From NCBI GenBank assembly GCA_002725475.1, contig PBPH01000062.1, positions 1-5,967 of the forward strand: 5,967 bases of DNA, given 5' to 3'. The stretch comes from Methanobacteriota archaeon (GTDB taxonomy: Archaea > Thermoplasmatota > Poseidoniia > Poseidoniales > Thalassarchaeaceae). The stretch's first letter is position 1. Each line of letters begins with the position of its first letter. Both the position numbers and the translations under genes were made by a program. Under the pieces are notes generated by a model that saw only the letters and a program-made list of their open reading frames with translations, made no database searches and was not told the origin of the DNA. Below are positions 1-5,967 of the stretch, in pieces.

Positions 1-2004
1 AGTGATCCTGCTTACAATACTGCTATAGCAATTACCGCTGTATCAGGTACAACAATCACATGTAATGTTGGAATCGCATCAGCAACAACAAATAATCAGG
101 GTTCATATCCTAGAGCAACAGATGAAGCTTCTGGTGCTTGGTTAGAGATCCGTAATGTGACTGCTAATACATTTGATGTAACAGTTGCTGATATCCCAAT
201 GAATCAGTCAACTCATACATTCGTTTCAGCAACTTCTGGTGGATTAACACAGAAGCATGATAGAGCATATGGTCAACCAAGACAGGTTATTAGGTCTACA
301 CCTGATACCATCACTGTTAACGTTGGTGCCGCTCCTGCTGTAACTCATACACCTAGCAATGCTGCTTATGACCCTGCTGCTGGTACTATGGAAGTTACCA
401 TCGGTGATCATAGTTTAATTGCTGGTACAACTGTTAAGTTGAAGGAGAATGCTATATCCTTAAGTTGTACTGCTGGTGCTGGAACTCATACCTATGTCGG
501 TGGAACAGTTGGTGGTGCTTGTACTATTGACAGTACATCACAGACTGTCACTGCTGCGACATATAATCCTGCTAATGGTAACCTAGAATTAACAATAGGA
601 GCTCACAGTTATACAACCAGTGATACCTGTACAATTGCCACAGGAGCACTTCAATTTACTTGCGACTTAGATAGTCATGGATCTGTTCATTCATATCCAA
701 GAACAACAGACCCTGCTTATAATACTGCCTTAGCAATTGCTTCTGTAACAGGAACCACAGTTACTGTTGATGTTGGTGCTGTTGGAGTAACCAGTCAAAC
801 TAAGTCATATCCAAGAGCAAAACTAGATGGTAAGAATCCTACTGCCATTACATACACTCCAGCAACGGGTGTTATGGCATGTACTCTTGCTAGTCATGGC
901 ATGGAGAATGGTGATTGGGTAAGATTCGTTAAGGGTGGTGTAAACTTCACATGTACACATGGTGATGGTACACATAGTTACCCACGTGCTACAGACCCAT
1001 ATTATAACAAGTGGCTTAAGATTTCTAACGTTGCTTCTGGATCGTTTGATGTTAATGTTGGAATATCTTCTAACACTACAACTCATACATTCGTAGCTGC
1101 TACTGGATTAACACCAACTACTGCGATATATGATCCAGCAACAGGTGTTATGACAACAACCATTCCTGATCATGGTCTTAGCAATGGAGAGCATGTCAAG
1201 CTTGATGATGGAGCGGTTACCTTCAAGTGTGATTATGGTGTAGGTTCAGCACATACATGGGTTGGTGGAACATCATCTAATGCTATTACAATTACTGCTG
1301 GTAGTGTTCAGAAAGATGTAACATCTGCCACATATGATCCTGCTACTGGTCTTTGTGTAATGACCATTGGATCACATAGCTTTACAACTAGCGACACAGT
1401 AACTATTGGTGCTGATAAGTTATCATTTACTTGTACTGCTGATGGTAACACTGCTACTAAGACATATCCTCGCACAACAGACCCTGCTTATAACACTGCT
1501 ATAGCAATCACTGCTGTGGGTGCTACAACTATCACATGTAATGTTGGCATCACAAGTGGTAATGTAGCTACTGCTTATCCACGTGCTAGTGATCCTATTA
1601 GTGGAAAGTATGTTGAGGTATATGATGTAACTAAGGATACTTTCAAGATACAAGTATTAGAAGATGTTATAGCAACTAACACATCTACCCATACATTTGT
1701 TTCTGCTGCTTCTAACAGTGTACACCGTGCTGCTCTTCAGCATAAGCGTGATATGTCATTCGATACCGCAGTTAATATCTCAGCGGTCAGTGCTACTACT
1801 ATCACACTTGATGTTGGTACTACAAGTTCTACCTCAACTCATACATTCCAATCAGCACTTGCTGATAGTGTAATTTCAGGTGGAGATCATGTACATACAT
1901 TTAAGTCTGCTACTAACCCTGCTCTAACAGTTTCTACTACTGGATATACTCACACATTCCTATCTGCTACGTCTGGAGCAATTAAGAATGGTCAATGGGG
2001 ATGT
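1..2004 (+). repeat. Mosaic of degenerate protein repeats (families A, B and C) inside the giant gene
   Basis: Three recurring units alternate. Unit A, about 40 residues, has the pattern xYDPATGxMxxTIGxHxL followed by a second strand ending FTC; it starts near 361, 553, 841, 1120 and 1324. Unit B has the pattern YPRxTDPAYNTAIAIxxVxxTTITxNVG; copies lie at 1-72, 691-777, 976-1062 and 1465-1548, with a worn one at 1762-1815. A variant of B (YPRA(T/S)DxxSGxxxEV) lies near 106 and 1576. Unit C is the short THTFVSA strand, seen near 217, 1081, 1687, 1840, 1894 and 1948. Copies differ in sequence and are not exact DNA repeats. The alternating strands and turns suggest a stack of small beta domains forming an elongated shaft. 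The array is cut by the left edge of the window, so the copy number given is a minimum. Confidence 0.85.
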
Positions 2005-4095
2005 ACTCATGTACAGTCTGCTATCGATACCTTAATGGATCTAGCATATACTGCTATCAATCAGGGTAACTTCAGTGGTCTATCAAGAACAGTTGGTAAT
2101 AATGGTGACGGTTATGAAACTGCCCCAGTTATTACAACTTCAGGTGGTTCTCCAACCACTGCTGGTAGCTTCGTTCCTGTACTATCTAAAGAGGGTAATA
2201 TTAAGAGCATAACAGTTGACGCAGCTGGTGCTGGATATGCTAATGTTCCTACGATTACTATACTCTCTAACACTGGTTCTAATGCTACTGCCACTGCTAC
2301 TGTTAGTGCTGGTGCCATAACTGGAATCACAGTTACAGAGGGTGGATATGGATACGAGACTGCTACTGTTGTAATAACACCTAACCCTGCTGATACTATT
2401 ACCACTACAGCACAGGCATCTGTGATTGTAGGTAGATACTTAGATAGTATTATTGTAGAGTCTACTGGTAAGGGATATGGTTCTGCTCCAACATTAGCAT
2501 TAACTGGTGGATCTCCATCTACTGCTGCTGGTTCTATAGCTGCTCCTACATGTACGCTTACTGGTGCTGTGACAGATGTCACACTGGTTGATGGTGGTGA
2601 TAATTATAAGAATACTGATGTACTTGGTGCCGCTGCTTCTACTATTGGTGGTACTGTAAGAAATGACTTCCAGATTGAAGTTTCAACTGTAACCTTTAAT
2701 GGTTCTACAACTGCCTTCTCTGCCACTGTAGGTGGTGTTGGATATAACCTACCAGCAAATGATAGGTTCTTATTATTCTTGAATGCTCATATTCAAGAGT
2801 TAGGTGTTGCTTATAGTTACGCTGGAACTCCTTCTACTATTACCTTTACGGAAGCTCCTATAGGTAATATGGACTTCTACTGTTTCTATGTTGGACAGTT
2901 ACAGGATATGGATGATCTTGCTCCATACTTTAATGGAAATAAGAAGACATTCATTCTTAAGAAGAATGATCAACCATTCTCACTTGAGTCTGATTCAACA
3001 GAGGTTATACCAGCAAATAACTTGGTTATGTTCCTAAATGGTGTATACCAGGAACCTGAAGTTGCCTTTACTCTCAATGGTTCTATCCTTGAGTTTAGTG
3101 AAGCACCTAGAGCAGGTAGTAATTGTTTGATTTACATCTACACTGGATCTGATCTAGATATTGTTACTGAGGATACCTATAGTGCTCTTGATCCTGGAGA
3201 TATGCTCCAGATAGACTCTGAAGGTGATGAAAGAAAGCTTGCTACTATTGCTAGTTCTACTTCATTAGATACATATGAATATACTGGATTAAGACCAACT
3301 GTCGCTGAGTTTGCTGCGGTAATAAACAATGGCAAGGTCACTGATGTTACTATTATCAATCCAGGCTCTAACTATGAAGTACCTCCATTCTTGATATTCT
3401 CTGGTGGTGGTGGATCTGGAGCATATGCTCAAACAGTAATTGAACAAGGTAGTGGTAGAGTACTATCTGTAGTTAATATACAGGGTGGATCAAATTATAA
3501 TACTGTTCCTAGTGTATCACCATATCATCCAATATCACTTGAAAGAACACAAAGAGACAGAGCAGTCTCTAATGGAGTGTTCTTATATACCACACAATTA
3601 ATATCGAATATTGGTGCTGCCACTGCTACAATACCTGTATTAGACGCATACTATAACGCTGGAGTTGGTTTCCCAACTAACGGTGAGATAATGATTCCTT
3701 TCTGGAATTCAAGTGAGAATGTATGGGGTGTTGAGAGAATACTTTACGGTTCTGTCGATTACTCTACTAATGAGTTTAATGGTCAGGTAAGAGGATATAA
3801 AGGAACTGGTCCTTCTGCTGGTGTTGGTCATGCTATTACAGTTGACACAGGTACGTTTAGTTCCTCTGGTACTCTTTGTACAATAACAATGGGTGCTGCT
3901 CATAATCTCCAAACTGGTATGGAGAGGTACATTAAATTCACTTCTGCTATTGGTAGCTACCCTGCTACTTCCTTAAACGGAACTTACAGAGTTACTAGAA
4001 CTGCAGATCAAACATTCACTATTGTTTTACCAGTATCTTTGACAGCATCGGGCAATATGGAGATCCTTCCAACAGTCCGTGTTTATACAGTATAA
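1..4095 (+). CDS. Giant repeat-rich virion structural protein (baseplate/tail region), 5' partial
   Basis: The frame is open from the first base to TAA at 4093-4095 and gives 1364 visible residues. The gene starts outside the window: the first residues (SDPAYNTAIAITAV) are already a copy of a repeat seen again at 1465-1548, so the GTG at 157 is internal. Visible architecture: residues 1 to about 668, beta-rich repeats with signatures YDPATG, YPR(A/T)TDPAYNTA and THTFVSA; about 669-690, a short amphipathic helical stretch (HVQSAIDTLMDLAY); about 698-878, glycine-tyrosine modules; about 899-1050, two copies of a domain ending in FxEAPxG; about 1103-1173, more glycine-tyrosine modules; then a C-terminal region with a 'RGYKGTGPSAGVGH' segment. 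Low-charge, Thr/Ser/Gly/Ala-rich composition without a signal peptide or membrane segment fits a phage fibre or baseplate protein. It lies immediately upstream of gp8, where T4 has gp7, but I see no gp7 similarity. A tail-fibre-like or peripheral baseplate role is inferred. The structural class is fairly sure; the exact role is not. Confidence 0.8.
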   Translation, partial: SDPAYNTAIAITAVSGTTITCNVGIASATTNNQGSYPRATDEASGAWLEIRNVTANTFDVTVADIPMNQSTHTFVSATSGGLTQKHDRAYGQPRQVIRSTPDTITVNVGAAPAVTHTPSNAAYDPAAGTMEVTIGDHSLIAGTTVKLKENAISLSCTAGAGTHTYVGGTVGGACTIDSTSQTVTAATYNPANGNLELTIGAHSYTTSDTCTIATGALQFTCDLDSHGSVHSYPRTTDPAYNTALAIASVTGTTVTVDVGAVGVTSQTKSYPRAKLDGKNPTAITYTPATGVMACTLASHGMENGDWVRFVKGGVNFTCTHGDGTHSYPRATDPYYNKWLKISNVASGSFDVNVGISSNTTTHTFVAATGLTPTTAIYDPATGVMTTTIPDHGLSNGEHVKLDDGAVTFKCDYGVGSAHTWVGGTSSNAITITAGSVQKDVTSATYDPATGLCVMTIGSHSFTTSDTVTIGADKLSFTCTADGNTATKTYPRTTDPAYNTAIAITAVGATTITCNVGITSGNVATAYPRASDPISGKYVEVYDVTKDTFKIQVLEDVIATNTSTHTFVSAASNSVHRAALQHKRDMSFDTAVNISAVSATTITLDVGTTSSTSTHTFQSALADSVISGGDHVHTFKSATNPALTVSTTGYTHTFLSATSGAIKNGQWGCTHVQSAIDTLMDLAYTAINQGNFSGLSRTVGNNGDGYETAPVITTSGGSPTTAGSFVPVLSKEGNIKSITVDAAGAGYANVPTITILSNTGSNATATATVSAGAITGITVTEGGYGYETATVVITPNPADTITTTAQASVIVGRYLDSIIVESTGKGYGSAPTLALTGGSPSTAAGSIAAPTCTLTGAVTDVTLVDGGDNYKNTDVLGAAASTIGGTVRNDFQIEVSTVTFNGSTTAFSATVGGVGYNLPANDRFLLFLNAHIQELGVAYSYAGTPSTITFTEAPIGNMDFYCFYVGQLQDMDDLAPYFNGNKKTFILKKNDQPFSLESDSTEVIPANNLVMFLNGVYQEPEVAFTLNGSILEFSEAPRAGSNCLIYIYTGSDLDIVTEDTYSALDPGDMLQIDSEGDERKLATIASSTSLDTYEYTGLRPTVAEFAAVINNGKVTDVTIINPGSNYEVPPFLIFSGGGGSGAYAQTVIEQGSGRVLSVVNIQGGSNYNTVPSVSPYHPISLERTQRDRAVSNGVFLYTTQLISNIGAATATIPVLDAYYNAGVGFPTNGEIMIPFWNSSENVWGVERILYGSVDYSTNEFNGQVRGYKGTGPSAGVGHAITVDTGTFSSSGTLCTITMGAAHNLQTGMERYIKFTSAIGSYPATSLNGTYRVTRTADQTFTIVLPVSLTASGNMEILPTVRVYTV
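2092..2634 (+). repeat. Glycine-tyrosine repeat modules, first block, in the giant gene
   Basis: At least four successive units of the form (D/E)xGxGYxxxPxxxxxGG followed by an Ala/Thr strand and GxIxxIxVxxxG are readable. Anchors are NGDGYETAP, GAGYANVP, GYGYETATV, GKGYGSAP and GGDNYKNT. The regular G-x-G-Y turn followed by alternating beta strands suggests a repetitive beta fold such as a beta-helix or stacked hairpins. That fold is inferred from the pattern, not shown. Related units recur at 3307-3519 of the same gene and inside gp8 at about 4740-5018. Confidence 0.8.
2695..3150 (+). repeat. Tandem duplication of a ~70-residue beta domain in the giant gene
   Basis: Two consecutive domains share the same layout. 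Copy 1 (2695-2898) reads FNGSTTAF, then LPANDRFLLFLNAHIQELGVAY, then ITFTEAPIGN and ends YVGQ. Copy 2 (2929-3150) reads FNGNKKTF, then IPANNLVMFLNGVYQEPEVAF, then LEFSEAPRAG and ends YTGS. Shared marks are FNG, PANxxxxxFLN, xQExxVA(Y/F), and (T/S)EAPxxG. Similar LNGxxQxPG..FTEAP domains are, from general knowledge, common in phage tail and fibre proteins. The two copies are clearly diverged, so the duplication is old. Confidence 0.75.
3307..3519 (+). repeat. Glycine-tyrosine repeat modules, second block, in the giant gene
   Basis: Two units are visible: GKVTDVTIINPGSNYEVPP with a following FSGGGGSGAYA loop, and GRVLSVVNIQGGSNYNTVP. The order (strand xVTxVTI, then G-S-N-Y turn, then P, then glycine-rich loop) matches the block at 2092-2634. 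Here Asn replaces the Gly before Tyr. The block is separated from the first one by the duplicated domain at 2695-3150. Confidence 0.75.
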
Positions 4096-4098
4096 ATA
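4091..4098 (+). promoter_or_regulatory. T4-type late promoter (TATAAATA) for gp8 and downstream
   Basis: The word TATAAATA is an exact match to the T4 late promoter -10 consensus, recognised in T4 by the gp55 sigma with the gp45 clamp and gp33. Related NATAAATA words are known upstream of late genes in T4-like cyanophages. It overlaps the stop codon of the giant gene and lies 20 bases before the gp8 ATG. Transcription would be expected to start about 6-8 bases after it, near 4104-4106, leaving a leader of only about 13-15 bases. I see no other copy of this word on either strand of the window. Confidence 0.7.
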
Positions 4099-4118
4099 AC
4101 CTATAAAGCCCTTGTCTG

Positions 4119-5642
4119 ATGGCACTTGTAACCGACAAATTTAGAATTTACGCAGCCGAGGCGTTTAGAAATACCCTTGGCAGCTCTGGTTCGGACGCAA
4201 ACAAAGTTTATTTGTTTGTTGGTCGTCCGAAAGCTTGGGGGAATCCTGATTCCCCACCTACTAATGAGCCTATTGACTCATTTACATATCATCGTGGAGC
4301 ATACGGAGACTCGGTTGCATTCAAGAGAGTAGATATTACAGATACCTCTATGGTTGTGCCTAGAGTAGACTGGATTGACCCTACAGAAACGACTGGTGGT
4401 ACTGGACGTACATATTCTATGTACAAACCAGATTACAGTCCTTCTAAGACCACTGCTAATGGTGCTACTCGTCTATATGACTCAAATTTCTATGTAATGA
4501 ACTCTGACTTTAACGTGTACAAGTGTTTGTACAATGGTCAGTCTCCATTATACCCTAGAGGAAGACCCTCATTGATCGAACCAACGGGTACCTCTACCAC
4601 AGTTATTGAAACCAACGATTCATCTGAATACAAGTATCGTTGGAAATACATGTATACCATTGATGCTGACAATATTCTGAAATTTGTTACTACAGAGTTT
4701 ATTCCTGTACTTGAAAATAGTCTAGTGAAAGCTGCTGCTGGACCTGGATCTATTGATACTGTTGTTATTGAAAATGCTGGTCAAGGTTATAACAACGATA
4801 CCTACACCAACGTACCTATTCGTGGTGACTGGCAAATTAATGGTGGAACACAAGCATACTGTTCCGTTACTGTAGAATCTGGTTCTGTTACTAACGTTAC
4901 TGTTACTAACTCTGGATCTAAGTATAGTTTCGCTACCATAGACGTAGGTCTAATCCCTAACATTGGATCTGGTGGTTCAGGTGCTGTTCTAGACGTTATT
5001 ATCCCACCTAATAATGGGCATGGTAATGACGCTACTAGAGAGATTGGTGCTTACCGTCTCATGTTCGCTTCTAAGTTAGAGACATCTACAGCTTTTGTTG
5101 ACTTCCCAACTGACCTCACATTCCGTAGAGTTGGTTTGGTTCTCAACCCATACGATTACAATACTACTTCTATTTCAGACCAGAACACAAGATCTGCTAT
5201 GAAAGCAATGATCTTCCCTCAGTCTGGAACTGGTGCTCCTAGTGGAACATTTAGTCCTGGTACTACTATTACTCAGACTACTACTAATGCTAAGGGTTAT
5301 ATTGTATCCTATGACGCTAACACCAAAGTTCTTAGATATTATCAGGACTCTGCTGATGGTGTAACCACTGGAAATATTGTTGAATTCAGTGGCAACTATG
5401 AGATTACATCTTCCGATCTAGTAACCGCTACTCCAGACCAAACATTTGGTACAGCATCTGTGCCTGTAAGTCAGATCACCATTGGTGTTTCTGTATATGA
5501 GTTAGGTCTATCATTTGTCGCAGGTTATGCTAACGGAGAGATTGAAATCAACTCTGGAGAAATCCTCTACATAGACAATAGGAACCCGATTACCAGATCG
5601 GCAGATCAGAACGAAGAGCTCAAAGTAGTAATTGAATTCTAA
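4119..5642 (+). CDS. 8: Baseplate wedge subunit gp8 (T4-like)
   Basis: In T4, gp8 forms a dimer in each baseplate wedge and joins gp10, gp7 and gp6; this protein (507 aa) should play the same structural part. Similarity to T4 gp8 as I recall it is clear at both ends and in order: TDKFR (residues 5-9; T4 TSKFR), YLFVGRPKAW (31-40; T4 ITFGRSEPW), VVPRVDW (79-85; T4 VIPRRDW), KYRWKYMYTI (172-181; T4 YVWEYLFEI), FRRVGLVLNP (335-344; T4 FRQISIITNP), and the C-terminus EILYIDNRNPITRSADQNEE (481-500; T4 MIYMENRPPIIMAMDQTEE). T4 gp8 is 334 aa; the excess of about 173 residues is matched by two inserts, about 208-300 (glycine-tyrosine modules) and about 368-450. The ATG at 4119 is chosen because the match to T4 begins within five residues; no Shine-Dalgarno is seen in the 23-base gap. 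It follows a late promoter word and abuts the next gene. Confidence 0.93.
   Translation: MALVTDKFRIYAAEAFRNTLGSSGSDANKVYLFVGRPKAWGNPDSPPTNEPIDSFTYHRGAYGDSVAFKRVDITDTSMVVPRVDWIDPTETTGGTGRTYSMYKPDYSPSKTTANGATRLYDSNFYVMNSDFNVYKCLYNGQSPLYPRGRPSLIEPTGTSTTVIETNDSSEYKYRWKYMYTIDADNILKFVTTEFIPVLENSLVKAAAGPGSIDTVVIENAGQGYNNDTYTNVPIRGDWQINGGTQAYCSVTVESGSVTNVTVTNSGSKYSFATIDVGLIPNIGSGGSGAVLDVIIPPNNGHGNDATREIGAYRLMFASKLETSTAFVDFPTDLTFRRVGLVLNPYDYNTTSISDQNTRSAMKAMIFPQSGTGAPSGTFSPGTTITQTTTNAKGYIVSYDANTKVLRYYQDSADGVTTGNIVEFSGNYEITSSDLVTATPDQTFGTASVPVSQITIGVSVYELGLSFVAGYANGEIEINSGEILYIDNRNPITRSADQNEELKVVIEF
4238..4255 (+). repeat. Perfect 8-bp inverted repeat (hairpin) within gp8
   Basis: GGGGAATC and GATTCCCC are separated by only two bases (CT), or form a 7-bp stem with a four-base loop. 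It lies about 120 bases inside gp8, in the codons for W-G-N-P-D-S-P. There is no T-run after it, so it does not look like an intrinsic terminator. It may be a chance consequence of the coding sequence or an mRNA structure near the 5' end of the late transcript. Confidence 0.5.
4740..5018 (+). repeat. Glycine-tyrosine module inserted in gp8
   Basis: Residues about 208-300 of gp8 read GSIDTVVIENAGQGYNNDTYTNVP, a second strand with SGSVTNVTVTNSGSKYSFATIDV, and a glycine-rich loop (NIGSGGSGA). This matches the xVTxVTVxxxGxxY pattern of the giant upstream protein. T4 gp8 has no comparable segment that I recall, so it appears to be an insertion in the middle of the gp8 fold. Confidence 0.7.
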
Positions 5643-5967
5643 ATGGCACAGAATACGAATCTAAACATATCTCCCTATTTTGACGACTTCGATGACGACA
5701 AAGGGTTTTTAAAGGTATTGTTTAAGCCTGGGTTTCCAGTTCAGGCAAGAGAACTTACTACTCTCCAGTCACTCTTACAGAACCAAATTGATACATTTGG
5801 TCAGGGTGTCTATAAGGAGGGTAGTATGGTGGTACCTGGGGGTATCACACTTAATAGGAACTATCCTGTTGTTTTAGTTCAGAATAACTATCTGAACCTA
5901 CCTGTTGAATTATACAGGGAAGCACTTAATGGCAAGGTTGTGAAGGGTGCCACTTCAAACATCCGTG
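5643..5967 (+). CDS. Virion structural protein, DUF4815-like N-terminus, 3' partial
   Basis: The ATG at 5643 directly follows the gp8 stop (TAAATG) and the frame stays open to the window edge, giving 108 complete codons. The N-terminus is MAQNTNLNISPYFDDFDDD, then a segment FKPGFPVQARELTTLQSLLQ and NQIDTFGQGVYKEGSMVVPGG. The order YFDDFD-xxK-F-xxxLFxPGxxVQARELTxLQ is what I recall from the N-terminal part of DUF4815-type phage structural proteins, which are usually far longer than the piece seen here. In T4 the genes after gp8 are gp9 and gp10 (tail-fibre socket and wedge pin); whether this protein replaces either cannot be told from the N-terminus. No Shine-Dalgarno is clear, so translation is probably coupled to gp8. 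Family call moderate; that it is a real gene is near certain. Confidence 0.85.
   Translation, partial: MAQNTNLNISPYFDDFDDDKGFLKVLFKPGFPVQARELTTLQSLLQNQIDTFGQGVYKEGSMVVPGGITLNRNYPVVLVQNNYLNLPVELYREALNGKVVKGATSNIR

Noticed and set aside
718..723. TATAAT words (also near 562 and 3496) as host-type -10 boxes
   Set aside because: They are the codons tat-aat for Tyr-Asn in the repeats, lie deep inside a gene and have no convincing -35 partner.
1..2004. CRISPR array or non-coding tandem repeat
   Set aside because: Repeats are degenerate in DNA, spaced in multiples of three and keep one open frame, so they are protein repeats.
2112..2582. Minus-strand open frame of 156 codons
   Set aside because: It is the shadow of the glycine-tyrosine repeats; its Val/Ala/Pro-rich translation mirrors repeated plus-strand codons such as ggt, act and gct. 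The other minus-strand frames (823-1086, 1423-1653, 3177-3359, 3709-3912) are likewise antisense to a clear coding frame.
157..4095. GTG at 157 as the start of the giant protein
   Set aside because: The frame is open to base 1 and the 52 codons before the GTG encode the same repeat units as the rest, so the gene continues upstream of the window.
5586..5601. CCGAT/ATCGG inverted repeat near the 3' end of gp8 as a terminator
   Set aside because: The stem is only 5 bp with a 6-base loop and no T-run, and it lies inside the conserved C-terminal coding segment.

Overview
The window looks like part of the virion-structure (baseplate/tail) gene cluster of a marine T4-like myovirus, most probably a cyanophage infecting Synechococcus or Prochlorococcus. 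A Pelagibacter-type T4-like phage is a less likely alternative. Four things support this: one clear homologue of T4 baseplate wedge protein gp8, a T4-type late promoter word (TATAAATA) just before it, densely packed genes all on the plus strand, and a downstream gene whose N-terminus resembles a DUF4815-type structural protein that I associate with marine T4-like phages. Base composition is about 40% GC, judged by eye from a few lines.

Layout. Positions 1-4095 are one open reading frame that enters from outside the window, so its true start is not visible. It encodes the last 1364 residues of a very large protein. The first half (1 to about 2004) is a mosaic of degenerate beta-rich repeats. 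A short helical linker follows (2005-2070), then glycine-tyrosine repeat modules (2092-2634 and 3307-3519), a tandem duplication of a roughly 70-residue domain (2695-2898 and 2929-3150), and a C-terminal region with no visible repeat except one degenerate hairpin. Positions 4096-4118 are a 23-base gap; the late promoter word overlaps the preceding stop codon. Positions 4119-5642 encode gp8 (507 aa), which is larger than T4 gp8 because of two inserted modules. Positions 5643-5967 are the first 108 codons of the next structural gene, whose ATG directly abuts the gp8 stop codon (TAAATG). No tRNA, CRISPR array, insertion sequence or convincing terminator is visible, and no stretch over 300 bases lacks a gene.

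How the genes work together. In T4 the order is gp6-gp7-gp8-gp9-gp10, and gp7 and gp8 sit together in the baseplate wedge. The giant protein lies directly upstream of gp8, in the gp7 slot, but shows no gp7 resemblance that I can recognise. It is probably a baseplate-peripheral or fibre-like component. The glycine-tyrosine module occurs in both the giant protein and gp8, which suggests module exchange among the structural proteins of this cluster. The late promoter suggests that gp8 and the downstream gene can be transcribed as a late unit of their own, besides any read-through from upstream.
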